Assembly (NCBI GenBank): GCA_017395215.1
Contig: JAFPVW010000139.1
Location: forward strand, 1-47,090
Origin: Prevotella sp.
GTDB lineage: Bacteria > Bacteroidota > Bacteroidia > Bacteroidales > Bacteroidaceae
Length of the DNA: 47,090 nt
Direction of reading: 5' to 3'
The notes beneath the pieces are model-generated. The model saw only the letters and a program-made list of their open reading frames with translations. It was not told where the DNA came from and made no database searches. Below are positions 1-8,860 of the stretch, one piece after another. Within the stretch, counting starts at the first letter, position 1, and each line of letters starts with the position of its first letter. The translations under genes and the position numbers were made by a program.

Positions 1-59
1 CCATCTTCTGGATTCTGATGAACGGCCTGATGGTGTTTCTGGGCTTGCACGTAATTTAA
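1..59 (+). CDS. C-terminal end of a membrane protein, possibly L-lactate permease (partial)
   Basis: An open frame enters from the left edge and stops with TAA at 57-59. The last 18 residues are strongly hydrophobic (ending MVFLGLHVI), as expected for a final transmembrane helix. The gene sits about 40 bp upstream of lutA on the same strand. Lactate permease (LctP/LldP family) often accompanies lutABC and also ends in a short hydrophobic helix, so that identity is plausible. It is inferred from context, because too little of the protein is visible for recognition. Confidence 0.4.
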   Translation, partial: IFWILMNGLMVFLGLHVI

Positions 60-99
60 TTGATAATTGAAAATTGATAATTGATAATCGAATAATTAT
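60..99. repeat. AT-rich TTGATAA word repeat before lutA
   Basis: The gap between the upstream stop and the lutA ATG is almost wholly made of overlapping copies of the word ttgataa/aattgaa. No Shine-Dalgarno sequence is present. This may be a degenerate intergenic repeat or simply an A/T-rich translation-initiation region. Confidence 0.5.
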
Positions 100-831
100 A
101 TGAAGGTAGGACTATTTATTCCCTGTTACGTGGATGCCGTCTATCCGGAGGTGGGCATGGCGACGTGGAAGTTGCTGAAGCACCTGGGCATCGACGTGAC
201 GTATCCCGAGAAGCAGACCTGCTGCGGTCAGCCGATGGCCAACGCGGGTTTCGAGAAGCAGGCCATTCCCCTGGCCGAGAAGTTTGAGGAGAAGTTCAAG
301 GGCTTCGACTATGTAGTGGCGCCGAGCGTCAGCTGTACGGCGTTTATCAAGTTCAACTATCCGCGACTGACTGCCCACGAGTGCGAGACAGCCAAGAAAT
401 GTATGGACGTCGTGGAGTTCCTTCACGACGTGGTGAAGGTAGAACGCCGCCTTGGCACATTCCCCCACAAGGTGAGCCTCCACAACTCATGTCACGGCGT
501 ACGCGAGTTGGGACTGTCAAGTCCCACTGAGGAGAATGTCAACAAGTTCAACAAGATCAAGGACCTGTTGCAACTGGTCGACGGCGTCGATGTCGTAGAG
601 CCGGAGCGGCCTGACGAGTGCTGCGGTTTCGGCGGCATGTTCTCCATCGAGGAGACCGCCGTTTGCGCCCAGATGGGTAAGGACAAGGTGGAGCGCCACA
701 TGCAGACGGGCGCCGAATACATCACCGGCCCCGACTGCTCGTGCCTGATGCACATGGCGGGCGTGGCCAAGAAGCAGGGCTTCGATATCAAGTTCAAACA
801 CGTCGTTGAGATTCTGGCCGCAGGGCTATAA
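100..831 (+). CDS. lutA: Lactate utilization protein A, CCG-domain Fe-S oxidoreductase subunit
   Basis: LutA is one of three subunits (LutA, LutB, LutC) that oxidise L-lactate to pyruvate and pass electrons to the respiratory chain. The 243-residue protein has two cysteine-rich CCG domains. One carries CCGQPMANAGF near residue 41, the other CCGFGGMFSI near residue 175. Accompanying cysteines lie in NSCHG (about 131) and DCSC (about 212). The length is close to that of Bacillus LutA. The ATG at 100 opens the recognisable domain (KVGLFIPCYVDAVYPEVG). It is followed on the same strand by lutB and lutC with gaps of 42 and 53 bp, so the three are almost certainly one operon. Confidence 0.93.
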   Translation: MKVGLFIPCYVDAVYPEVGMATWKLLKHLGIDVTYPEKQTCCGQPMANAGFEKQAIPLAEKFEEKFKGFDYVVAPSVSCTAFIKFNYPRLTAHECETAKKCMDVVEFLHDVVKVERRLGTFPHKVSLHNSCHGVRELGLSSPTEENVNKFNKIKDLLQLVDGVDVVEPERPDECCGFGGMFSIEETAVCAQMGKDKVERHMQTGAEYITGPDCSCLMHMAGVAKKQGFDIKFKHVVEILAAGL

Positions 832-873
832 TTTCGAAATATCGATACATCGAAATAACGAAAAAGAAAGATT
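832..873. repeat. TCGAAATA-type intergenic repeat between lutA and lutB
   Basis: This 42-bp gap contains repeated TCGAAATA/ATCGATA words (tttcgaaatatcgata, then catcgaaataacg). A close relative fills the lutB-lutC gap. The words contain the small palindromes TTCGAA and ATCGAT. The final aaagaaag before the lutB ATG may serve as the initiation region. Confidence 0.55.
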
Positions 874-2238
874 ATGAGTACATCACATAGCAAAGCCGCC
901 AAGCAGTTCTTGAAGAACCAGTCGTATGCCCACTGGCACGACGCCACATTCTGGGCCGTGCGCACCAAGCGCGACAACATGGCCTACGGGCTGGACGAGT
1001 GGGAGCAGTTGCGCGAAAAGGCATCGCAGATAAAGCGCCACACCATCACCCATCTTGACGAATACCTCGACTTGTTTGCCACCAACGCAGAGAAGAATGG
1101 AGTGGAAGTACACTGGGCTAAGGATGCAGAAGAGTTCAACGAGATTGTCTTCGGCATCCTGAAGAACCACAACGTGAAAAAGATGGTGAAGTCGAAGTCC
1201 ATGCTTACCGAGGAATGCGGCATGAACCCATACCTTGAGTCGAAAGGCATTGAGATTGTAGAGACCGACCTTGGCGAGCGCATCATACAGCTAAAGGGTC
1301 AGGCTCCAAGCCACATCGTAATGCCCGCCATACACCTCAACCACGACGACGTAGGCGAACTGTTCGAGGAGAAAGGCATCTCGAACGAGAAGGGCAACCA
1401 CGACCCCACATTTCTCACCTACCGCGCACGCCTCTCGCTGCGCAATGAGTTCCTCACCGCCGATGCCGGCATGACCGGTGCCAACTTCGGCATTGCCGAA
1501 ACTGGCGACATCATAGTCTGCACCAACGAGGGCAATGCCGACATGTCCACATCTTGCCCCAAGCTCCACATAGCCGCCATCGGACTGGAGAAAATCATCC
1601 CCAACTACGAGTGCCTGGCCGTATTCCAGCGCATGCTCTGCCGAGCAGGCACCGGGCAGCCCACCACCACCTATACCTCCCACTTCCGCAAGGCTCGCCC
1701 CACAGCCCACCACATGCACATCGTTCTCGTTGACAATGGTCGCTCAGAGTGGATTGCCAACCCCGAGCACTGGGAGAGCCTGAAGTGCATCCGCTGCGGC
1801 TCGTGCATGAACACTTGCCCCGTTTACCGCCGCTCCGGGGGCTATTCCTACAGCTACTTCATTCCCGGCCCCATAGGAATAAACCTCGGCATGCTTCGCG
1901 ACGCACGCAAGCATAGCGGCAACGTCTCCGCCTGCACGCTCTGCCTCTCGTGCCAGACCGTCTGTCCTGTCAAGGTGAACCTCGGCGACCAGATATACCT
2001 GTGGCGACAGCAGCTCGACGAGTTCGGTACTGCCAACCCTGAAAAGAAACTCATTTGCAAGGGCATGTCGATGGTCTACGGCTCGCCCGGCCTCTACAAC
2101 CTCGGCACTGGCCTTGCCCACTGGGCCAACCTCATCCCCTCGCCCATCATGAACTGCGGCCTGAACCCCTGGGCCGAGGGTCACAAGATGATGACGTTCC
2201 CGAAGAAACCGTTCCACGAAGTCATCAAGGAACTGTAA
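874..2238 (+). CDS. lutB: Lactate utilization protein B, LUD-domain 2x[4Fe-4S] protein
   Basis: LutB is the iron-sulfur subunit of the LutABC lactate-oxidation system. The 454-residue protein has an N-terminal LUD domain (about 60-290), including the conserved stretch around GMTGANFGIAETGDI. A bacterial ferredoxin module follows, with CIRCGSCMNTCP near residue 305 and CTLCLSCQTVCP near residue 354, which should bind two [4Fe-4S] clusters. A C-terminal segment of about 80 residues completes it. The length agrees with LutB/YkgF proteins. It lies between lutA and lutC in the expected order. No regulatory site was recognised; the TCGAAATA repeats flank the gene on both sides. Confidence 0.95.
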   Translation: MSTSHSKAAKQFLKNQSYAHWHDATFWAVRTKRDNMAYGLDEWEQLREKASQIKRHTITHLDEYLDLFATNAEKNGVEVHWAKDAEEFNEIVFGILKNHNVKKMVKSKSMLTEECGMNPYLESKGIEIVETDLGERIIQLKGQAPSHIVMPAIHLNHDDVGELFEEKGISNEKGNHDPTFLTYRARLSLRNEFLTADAGMTGANFGIAETGDIIVCTNEGNADMSTSCPKLHIAAIGLEKIIPNYECLAVFQRMLCRAGTGQPTTTYTSHFRKARPTAHHMHIVLVDNGRSEWIANPEHWESLKCIRCGSCMNTCPVYRRSGGYSYSYFIPGPIGINLGMLRDARKHSGNVSACTLCLSCQTVCPVKVNLGDQIYLWRQQLDEFGTANPEKKLICKGMSMVYGSPGLYNLGTGLAHWANLIPSPIMNCGLNPWAEGHKMMTFPKKPFHEVIKEL

Positions 2239-2291
2239 TTTCGAAATACCGAAATATCGAAATAACGATAACGTTATAAAGAAAAAAGACT
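2239..2291. repeat. TCGAAATA-type intergenic repeat between lutB and lutC
   Basis: This second copy of the repeat family starts directly after the lutB stop (atttcgaaata, ccgaaatatcgaaataacg) and ends in the small palindrome aacgtt. It shares its opening (taatttcgaaata) and the word atcgaaataacga with the lutA-lutB gap, although the flanking coding sequences are unrelated. Confidence 0.55.
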
Positions 2292-2909
2292 ATGGCAAGT
2301 AAAGAAGACATATTAAAGAAGTATCGCGCAAATGTGCGCGAACGGTACGACATGCCCGACCTGAGCGACATCAAGGCTATCACCTACACCAACCCGCTTC
2401 TGCAGTTCATGAACATGACCAAGAGTGTTGGCGGCAATACAGTAGAATTGGAGCCAGGTCGCGACATCAACGAACTCATCCGCGAGTTGTACCCCGACGC
2501 CAAGGAGATTGCGTCGAACCTGCCCGAGATTACCATCGCCACGCGCAATCCCGACGAGGTGGGCCGTGCACGCGACCTCAACGGCACCGACGTTGGTGTC
2601 ATCCGTGGCATGTTTGGCGTAGCCGAAAACGCATGCGTGTGGATTCCGCAGCAGATGAAAGAGAAAGCGGTCTGTTTCATATCCGAGAATCTGGTAATAC
2701 TCTTACCGAAGTCTCAGATTGTCAACAACATGCACGAGGCCTACGCGCGACTGGCGCAGCGCGACCCGAAGTCAGGACTCGACCTCTTCGACCAGTATGG
2801 CTATGGAACCTTCATCAGCGGCCCGTCGAAGACTGCCGACATTGCACAGGTGCTTGTCATGGGAGCACAGGCAGCAAGGTCGGTAACAGTGGTGCTCATG
2901 CCCGAATAA
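2292..2909 (+). CDS. lutC: Lactate utilization protein C, LUD domain
   Basis: LutC is the third subunit of the lactate-oxidation complex and consists essentially of one LUD (YkgG-type) domain. The 205-residue product has the usual features: an N-terminal helical segment (ASKEDILKKYRANV), a central LNGTDVGVIRGMFGVAENACVW motif area (about 97-118), and a C-terminal FISGPSKTADIAQ motif (about 176-188) in which the SGPSKTADI core is strongly conserved in the family. It is the last gene of the lut operon. The next gene, thrS, has its own promoter. Confidence 0.93.
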   Translation: MASKEDILKKYRANVRERYDMPDLSDIKAITYTNPLLQFMNMTKSVGGNTVELEPGRDINELIRELYPDAKEIASNLPEITIATRNPDEVGRARDLNGTDVGVIRGMFGVAENACVWIPQQMKEKAVCFISENLVILLPKSQIVNNMHEAYARLAQRDPKSGLDLFDQYGYGTFISGPSKTADIAQVLVMGAQAARSVTVVLMPE

Positions 2910-2975
2910 GTAGGACTTAGTGTGCAAACAACATAATTTAACTCTTCAAACCACGCTTATTTCTGATTAATTCAA

Positions 2976-2983
2976 TAACTTTG
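2976..2983 (+). promoter_or_regulatory. Bacteroidota-type -7 promoter element of thrS
   Basis: TAACTTTG matches the TAnnTTTG consensus of the Bacteroidota primary sigma factor. No clear TTG is present about 19-21 bp upstream, so the -33 half is weak. It lies 31-38 bp before the thrS ATG at 3014, which leaves a short leader. Confidence 0.6.
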
Positions 2984-3013
2984 CAGGCAATTTTCAAAAA
3001 CCCTAACAAAGAA

Positions 3014-4957
3014 ATGATTAACATTACCTTCCCTGACGGCTCTGTTCGCTCGTATGAGCAGGGCGTTACCGGACTTCAGATTGCCGAGAGCATATCGCCA
3101 GCTCTGGCACGCAGCGTCATAGCATGCGGTGTGAATGGCGAGACAGTAGAACTGAACCGCCCCATTGACAACGACGCTACCATAGCGCTCTACAAGTGGG
3201 ACGACGAAGAGGGCAAGCACACCTTCTGGCACACCAGCGCCCACCTTCTGGCCGAGGCACTGCAGGAACTCTATCCTGGCATACAGTTTGGCTTCGGTCC
3301 TGCCATCGAGAACGGATTCTTCTACGACGTGCTGCTGCCCGAAGGCCAGATGATCAAGGAGAGCGACTTCCCGAAGATTGAGCAGAAGATGAAGGAGCTG
3401 GCCTCAAAGAAAGAACCCGTTGTGCGCCGCGAGGTAGCCAAGGCCGACGCCTTGAAAGAGTTTGCCGCAGCCGGACAGACTTATAAGTGCGAGCATATAG
3501 ACCAGGATCTTGAGGACGGCACAATCACCACTTACACACAGGGTGCCTTCACCGACCTCTGCCGCGGTCCCCACCTCACAGACACAGGCGAGATCAAGGC
3601 CATCAAGCTCACCAATGTAGCAGGTGCCTTCTGGCGTGGCGATGCCACCCGCGAGCAGATGCAGCGCCTCTATGGCATCTCGTTCCCCAAGAAGAAGATG
3701 CTCGACGAATACCTCGTCATGCTCGAGGAAGCCAAGAAGCGCGACCACCGCAAGATAGGCAAGGAGATGGAACTATTCATGTTCTCCGACAAGGTTGGCA
3801 AGGGCCTTCCCATCTGGCTCCCCAAGGGAACAGAGCTGCGCCTGCGCCTGCAGGACCACCTGCGCAAGGTGCAGAAGCGCTTCGGCTATCAGGAGGTCAT
3901 CACACCACATATAGGCTCCAAGAACCTGTATGTCACTTCCGGCCACTATGCCCACTACGGCAAGGACTCCTTCCAGCCCATCCACACCCCTGAGGAGGAC
4001 GAGGAGTATATGCTCAAGCCAATGAACTGTCCACACCACTGCGAAATCTTCGCATGGAAGCCACGCAGCTACCGCGACCTGCCACTTCGCATAGCCGAGT
4101 TCGGCACTGTCTACCGCTACGAGCAGTCGGGCGAGCTGCACGGCCTCACACGTGTGCGCTCATTCACCCAGGACGACGCCCATCTCTTCTGTCGCCCAGA
4201 CCAGGTGAAGCAGGAATTCCTTAACGTGATGGACATCATCAACATTGTGCTCAAGGCGTTCGGCTTTGAGTTCGAAGCACAGATAAGCCTCCGCGACCCC
4301 AACGACCACGACAAGTACGTGGGAACCGACGAGGACTGGGCACTGGCCGAGCGCGCCATCGTCGAGGCCTGCCAGGAGAAAGGCCTCCCCGCCAAGGTGG
4401 AATATGGCGAGGCCGCCTTCTACGGTCCCAAGCTCGACTTCATGATCAAGGATGCCATCGGGCGCCGCTGGCAGTTAGGCACCATTCAGGTGGACTACAA
4501 CCTGCCCAAGCGCTTCCAGCTGGAATACACCGACGAAGACAACCAGAAGAAGACACCCGTCATGATCCACCGTGCTCCCTTCGGTTCCATGGAGCGCTTC
4601 TGCGCCGTGCTCATCGAGCACACCAGCGGACACTTCCCACTATGGCTCACTCCCGACCAGGTGGCAATACTGCCGCTGTCGGAAAAATACAACGACTATG
4701 CACAAGAGGTGGCTACCAAGTTCGACCTCGGCGGCGTACGCGCCACCATCGACCTGCGTAACGAGAAGCTCGGACGCAAGATTCGCGACAACGAGCTGAA
4801 ACGCATACCATACATGGTCATCGTAGGCGAGAAAGAACAGCAGGACGGCACCGTTGCCGTGCGCCCGCAGGGAGGCGGAGAGCAGAGCGTCAAGACCATA
4901 CAGGAATTCATCGACGAGGTGAACAGTCGCGTGGCTGAAATGACCAAGGATTTCTAA
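3014..4957 (+). CDS. thrS: Threonyl-tRNA synthetase
   Basis: ThrS charges tRNA-Thr with threonine and edits mis-charged serine. Domains in order: TGS domain (residues 1-60, INITFPDGS start); an editing domain with the [11 protein letters not shown] motif; and the class II catalytic core with [10 protein letters not shown] (zinc-binding Cys), motif 2 around [21 protein letters not shown], and motif 3 around [11 protein letters not shown]. An anticodon-binding domain ends the protein. An upstream TTG at 2981 would add 11 residues, but it overlaps the -7 promoter box. The ATG at 3014 gives 647 residues, the normal length for Bacteroidota ThrS. The following secreted-protein gene starts 4 bp after the stop, so read-through expression is likely. 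The usual neighbours infC-rpmI-rplT are absent. Confidence 0.97.
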   Translation: MINITFPDGSVRSYEQGVTGLQIAESISPALARSVIACGVNGETVELNRPIDNDATIALYKWDDEEGKHTFWHTSAHLLAEALQELYPGIQFGFGPAIENGFFYDVLLPEGQMIKESDFPKIEQKMKELASKKEPVVRREVAKADALKEFAAAGQTYKCEHIDQDLEDGTITTYTQGAFTDLCRGPHLTDTGEIKAIKLTNVAGAFWRGDATREQMQRLYGISFPKKKMLDEYLVMLEEAKKRDHRKIGKEMELFMFSDKVGKGLPIWLPKGTELRLRLQDHLRKVQKRFGYQEVITPHIGSKNLYVTSGHYAHYGKDSFQPIHTPEEDEEYMLKPMNCPHHCEIFAWKPRSYRDLPLRIAEFGTVYRYEQSGELHGLTRVRSFTQDDAHLFCRPDQVKQEFLNVMDIINIVLKAFGFEFEAQISLRDPNDHDKYVGTDEDWALAERAIVEACQEKGLPAKVEYGEAAFYGPKLDFMIKDAIGRRWQLGTIQVDYNLPKRFQLEYTDEDNQKKTPVMIHRAPFGSMERFCAVLIEHTSGHFPLWLTPDQVAILPLSEKYNDYAQEVATKFDLGGVRATIDLRNEKLGRKIRDNELKRIPYMVIVGEKEQQDGTVAVRPQGGGEQSVKTIQEFIDEVNSRVAEMTKDF

Positions 4958-4961
4958 ACCC

Positions 4962-7112
4962 ATGAGACGTCTTACACTATTCATAACTGTGCTGCTGTCC
5001 ACGCTGTGGGCAGCAGCACAGAAGTCTTTGTACATACCACTGGAGTGGCGCACTGCACGCACCGACACATTGCTCTGGGCCGAAAGCGACCCCGACAACC
5101 GCTACACATGGTCGAAGTCGAGGAGCAAGGAGACTGACAACTGCATAGTCCTTTGGGACAAGTACTATGGCAACACCAGCCCCTCGCAGGCTCCCGCCGC
5201 CTACCGCGTCGACATCGACGACCTGCTGCGACAGGCCGAACAGTTCTACGACCTTGAACTGAACACCCTCGGATTCGTAAACCCGCAGACATCTAACCTC
5301 TCCAAGTACAAGGTGATGATTCTGCTCAACCACTCCACAGAGTGGATATGCTATGGTGCAGGCTACGACTTCCAGGTGCCTGCCCTCTGGCTCAGCCCCA
5401 GCACGTGCCACCCTGTGGGGCACGCCGTAGCACATGAGATAGGACACTCATTCCACTATATGTGCTACTCCGAGGCATCACGCCACGGAGCCGACGCCGA
5501 CGTGCAGACAGGATTCCATGAGGCCGTGGGCAACGGCAGCGTAACATGGGAGCAGACCGCCCAGTGGCAGGCATGCCAGTCGTTCCCGGAACTCATGTTC
5601 CAGGAGAGCATGGGGGTGTTCCGCAACTCCCACAACTACGCCTTCACCCACGAGTGGCACCGCTACCAGAGCTACTGGTTCCTATACTATCTGTGCCAGC
5701 ACTACGGCGACATCACCACCGTGGCCAACGTGTGGAACACTCCCGAGAGCAAAAAGGCCAACAACAACCGCACCAAGGACTTCAACGAGGTGCTCATGGA
5801 CTGCAAGCAGCTCTCCACCGCCGACCTCTTCCGTCTCTATTACGACTATGCCAGCCGCCTATCCACATGGGACCTCGATGCCTGCACACCCTATCGCAAC
5901 AGTCAAGTGGGAAACTTCGCCTACCGCTGCGTAAGCACTGCCCCTAAGCAGTACCAGGTGGCACTGGCCAGCTGTCCACAGTCCACTGGCTTCAACATCA
6001 TCCCCCTGCAAGTGCCAGCAGCAGGAACCACCGTAACCACACGCTTCACTGCACTGCCCTCAGGCACCGCCCTTGCCGACGGCGACCCCGCCCAAGTGCT
6101 CAACGGCGAGTCACAGCTCTCTGCCTCAGGCATGAAAGCCTACACCACTGTGGCCAACCGCCGCCACACAGGCTTTCGCTTAGGCTACGTGGCACTGCTC
6201 TCCAACGGCACCCGCATCTACCACCACGCCGACTCCGTCTACAGCGCAGGCCAGGTGCTCACCCCATGCGAGTTCAGCATCAGCGTGCCCGAAGCCACCT
6301 CTCGGCTGTGGCTCATTGTAGTACCCGCACCATCAGTCTACTACCAGCACCGATGGGATGAGACCACCTCCACCGACGACCAGTGGCCCTACCGCTTCGA
6401 ACTTGAGGGCACCGACATCAGCACCGATGCCACCGTCTACTCACAGCCCGTAATCGACGGGCGCCCCGTGGCAGATGCCACCATCACCTACGATGTCACC
6501 TTCCCAAGCTCTGCCACCCAGTTCCCGGCCATCGACATAGCCGTAGGCGGCCAGGCCGCCCAGACCCTCGGCACCGCATTCCAGCTGTCGCCATCGTCCA
6601 TAGCCTCGAAAATGCAGAACTACAGCACGGCCGGTCCCAGTACCGGCCGTATCATGTTCTATGCCGCCAATGCCGTCGGCAAGCTCATCGACAGGGCCTC
6701 CACAGCAAATGGCTACGGCCACTGGTTCGCCGACGACGGCACTGTCATCAACTATCCCAATGGCGTTGTCTACTCAGAGTTTAATCCAGCATCCCTGACA
6801 TTCACCCTCGGTCAGATGCCTGGCCTGTGCAAACACAGCAACACCTATACCATAGCCCAAGCACTGCGCTACAACGCAGGGGCAGATACAGAGGCAAAAG
6901 TCCTCTTCGTCTTCAACATCCGCATCGACGACCAGCAGACCCCCAAGGCAGAGCTGAAGCATACCGAATACATCCCCGCTTCAGTCACCACACCCACCTA
7001 CCAACCCTACCACCACGCCGTCTACGACATCGGCGGACGCCGCACAACAAAGAGCAAAGGCATATACATAAAGAACGGGAAAAAAACCATAGGCCAACAG
7101 AAAGGGAACTAA
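4962..7112 (+). CDS. Secreted putative zinc metallopeptidase with HEIGH motif (DUF6055-like)
   Basis: This is a 716-residue secreted protein with a signal peptide (MRRLTLFITVLLSTLWAAAQ). The N-terminal half resembles a family of uncharacterised Bacteroidota secreted proteins, perhaps DUF6055. It contains HEIGHSFHYM near residues 158-167, the HExxH signature of a zinc metallopeptidase, and a conserved WEQTAQWQA stretch. The C-terminal half looks like beta-sandwich domains, with a segment resembling DUF4859. The protein ends in a sorting-type tail (YDIGGRRTTKSKGIYIKNGK), implying surface export. It starts 4 bp after the thrS stop, and a hairpin follows its own stop. The GH30 gene downstream suggests a role in glycan or glycoprotein breakdown. 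The peptidase activity is inferred from the motif only; the exact family is uncertain. Confidence 0.75.
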   Translation: MRRLTLFITVLLSTLWAAAQKSLYIPLEWRTARTDTLLWAESDPDNRYTWSKSRSKETDNCIVLWDKYYGNTSPSQAPAAYRVDIDDLLRQAEQFYDLELNTLGFVNPQTSNLSKYKVMILLNHSTEWICYGAGYDFQVPALWLSPSTCHPVGHAVAHEIGHSFHYMCYSEASRHGADADVQTGFHEAVGNGSVTWEQTAQWQACQSFPELMFQESMGVFRNSHNYAFTHEWHRYQSYWFLYYLCQHYGDITTVANVWNTPESKKANNNRTKDFNEVLMDCKQLSTADLFRLYYDYASRLSTWDLDACTPYRNSQVGNFAYRCVSTAPKQYQVALASCPQSTGFNIIPLQVPAAGTTVTTRFTALPSGTALADGDPAQVLNGESQLSASGMKAYTTVANRRHTGFRLGYVALLSNGTRIYHHADSVYSAGQVLTPCEFSISVPEATSRLWLIVVPAPSVYYQHRWDETTSTDDQWPYRFELEGTDISTDATVYSQPVIDGRPVADATITYDVTFPSSATQFPAIDIAVGGQAAQTLGTAFQLSPSSIASKMQNYSTAGPSTGRIMFYAANAVGKLIDRASTANGYGHWFADDGTVINYPNGVVYSEFNPASLTFTLGQMPGLCKHSNTYTIAQALRYNAGADTEAKVLFVFNIRIDDQQTPKAELKHTEYIPASVTTPTYQPYHHAVYDIGGRRTTKSKGIYIKNGKKTIGQQKGN

Positions 7113-7142
7113 AAGCCAAACCCACCCTAAAGGAGGCTTTTA
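7110..7142 (+). terminator. Possible terminator hairpin
   Basis: Inverted repeat taaaagcc (7110-7117) / ggctttta (7135-7142) begins on the stop codon of the preceding gene and is followed by gtcgttttcttcc. The stem is 8 bp with a 17-nt loop and the T-run is poor, so termination may be partial. Confidence 0.4.
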
Positions 7143-7217
7143 GTCGTTTTCTTCCGTGCTTTTTCTTGTTCGTTCCAGAATTGATGTAAGACCTACCAAA
7201 CCTACCCCCCCCAGACC

Positions 7218-8648
7218 ATGAAGAAAGCCATAATCATTGCCATAGCACTGGCCGCAGCCACCACCAAAGGCTATGCACAGCACTCAGGCGACACTCTCAG
7301 ATACACAGTCAACCCGCAGCACGTGCAACAGCACTTCCAAGGCTGGGGAGTCTCGCTCTGCTGGTGGGCAGCGCAGTGCGGCAAATGGTCGGATGACAAG
7401 ATCGACGAAATCATCACATGGCTCGTCAGCCCCACAGGACTAAACTACAGCCACTTCCGCTACAACATTGGCGGCGGCGACGACCCTCAGAACCGCCACT
7501 GCCACCAGCACCACATGAGGCGAGGCAAGGGGCTGCGCGCCGAGATGGAAGGCTTCAAGGACTTCACCAGCGACGAATACCACTGGGAACGCGATGCCGC
7601 ACAACGCAAAATCATGCTCAAGATAAAGGAAAAACGCCCCGACGCCGTCTTCGAAGCCTTCAGCAACTCATGCCCATACTACATGACCTACAGCGGATGC
7701 GTCAGCGGAAACGCCGTCGCCACCGCCGACAACCTGCGCCCCGAATACTACGACGAGTTCGCACACTATCTCGTTAACGTCTGCAAACACTACAAGGATG
7801 TCTACGATATAGAGTTCAAAACCCTGGAGCCTTTCAACGAGCCAAACACCGACTACTGGTATGCCAACGGCACGCAGGAAGGCTGCCACTTCGACTACAA
7901 CTCACAGATAGCCTTCATACGTGTGCTCGCACCCATACTCCGCCAGTCCGGACTCAGCACCGTCATCTCCGCCTCCGACGAGACCAGCGTAGCCCATTCC
8001 ACAGAAGGGTTCAGGCTGTATAAGGACGCAGGCATACTGCCCATGATAGGGCAGTGGAACACACACACCTATTCTGCCACCAATGCCGACCGCACCCGCC
8101 TCGCACAGCTGACCCATGAGGCCGGTATTCCACTGTGGATGAGCGAGACCGGCGACGGAGGCTTCGGCATCAGGGGCAACCTCAAGCTGGCACAGCGGCT
8201 TATCAACGACATGCGCCACCTACAGCCCCAAGCATGGATAGACTGGCAATACATGGAGGAAGACAACGACCAGTGGTGCACCGTACGCGGCAACTTCAAG
8301 AACCAGAGCTACGCCAAGGTAAAGAACTACTACGTGCGTCAGCAGTGCTCGCGCTTCATCAAGGGCGGCTACGGCATCGTCACCACCGACTGCCCCCAAA
8401 CCCTCGCCGCCGTCAGTGCTCAGCGCGACACCCTGGTCCTCGTAGTGGTCAATCAACGCAGGAAGACTGTACACCAAATAGACCTCTCGCCCTTTACCAC
8501 CCTACCCCACCTCGGCAACATACGCGCCTACCGCACGTCAGCCACAGAAAACCTGGCAGACGCCATAGCAAGCGTCAAGACCGACGACAAGATTCTCACG
8601 CTCACCCTTCCGGCTCAGTCCATAACCACTCTCGTCATTCCCATTTAG
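7218..8648 (+). CDS. Glycoside hydrolase family 30 enzyme (possible endo-beta-1,6-galactanase type)
   Basis: This is a secreted retaining glycosidase of 476 residues. After a signal peptide (to about residue 20, GYAQ), a (beta/alpha)8 barrel starts with the family-typical FQGWGVSLCWWA, then SHFRYNIGGGDDP. The expected acid/base Glu is in LEPFNEPN (Glu about 208) and the nucleophile Glu is in LWMSETGDGG (about 310). A beta-sandwich completes the fold (about residues 375-476), as in GH30. The GWG...WW start and the active-site context resemble endo-beta-1,6-galactanases, but the substrate cannot be fixed from the sequence. There is no sorting tail; the protein ends LVIPI with a TAG stop. It follows the HEIGH-motif protein by 105 bp and faces the convergent genes that follow. 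Confidence 0.85.
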   Translation: MKKAIIIAIALAAATTKGYAQHSGDTLRYTVNPQHVQQHFQGWGVSLCWWAAQCGKWSDDKIDEIITWLVSPTGLNYSHFRYNIGGGDDPQNRHCHQHHMRRGKGLRAEMEGFKDFTSDEYHWERDAAQRKIMLKIKEKRPDAVFEAFSNSCPYYMTYSGCVSGNAVATADNLRPEYYDEFAHYLVNVCKHYKDVYDIEFKTLEPFNEPNTDYWYANGTQEGCHFDYNSQIAFIRVLAPILRQSGLSTVISASDETSVAHSTEGFRLYKDAGILPMIGQWNTHTYSATNADRTRLAQLTHEAGIPLWMSETGDGGFGIRGNLKLAQRLINDMRHLQPQAWIDWQYMEEDNDQWCTVRGNFKNQSYAKVKNYYVRQQCSRFIKGGYGIVTTDCPQTLAAVSAQRDTLVLVVVNQRRKTVHQIDLSPFTTLPHLGNIRAYRTSATENLADAIASVKTDDKILTLTLPAQSITTLVIPI

Positions 8649-8659
8649 TTAATTGGTTG

Positions 8660-8842
8660 CTATTCGTCGTCCCATTCTTCATCTCTGTTAAGGCGTGCGC
8701 GAGCCGACTCATTGCTGCCACCGCGGTAGCCGATGCCGGCATTGCCGCTGCTGACACTCGTAATCCTACTGGCGCAGATGAATTTGTGCTGAAGTAACAC
8801 CACCTCCGCCATGGTGGGTTTCTGATAATCTTTCTTTTCCAT
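8660..8842 (-). CDS. Small hypothetical protein of the 'KKxYxKP' type
   Basis: This is a 60-residue protein beginning MEKKDYQKPTMAEVVLLQH. Bacteroidota genomes hold many short proteins that start with this KK-x-Y-x-KP...V.L.....C pattern and have no assigned function; a Cys (HKFICAS) and a Gly/Ser-rich middle are typical. The acidic C-terminus (RDEEWDDE) recurs in Prevotella examples. It lies 18 bp downstream of the surface-protein remnant on the same strand, a position such ORFs often take. It converges with the GH30 gene, leaving 11 bp between stops. No signal peptide or membrane segment is visible. The function is unknown. Confidence 0.65.
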   Translation of the reverse strand: MEKKDYQKPTMAEVVLLQHKFICASRITSVSSGNAGIGYRGGSNESARARLNRDEEWDDE

Positions 8843-8860
8843 TGCTATTTGGTTTATTGG

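Noticed and set aside
2981-3013. TTG start for thrS (and the analogous upstream starts at 21293, 23631 and 44814).
   Set aside because: Each lies inside, upstream of, or at the initiation point of a TAnnTTTG promoter, and the added residues are absent from the families' normal N-termini.
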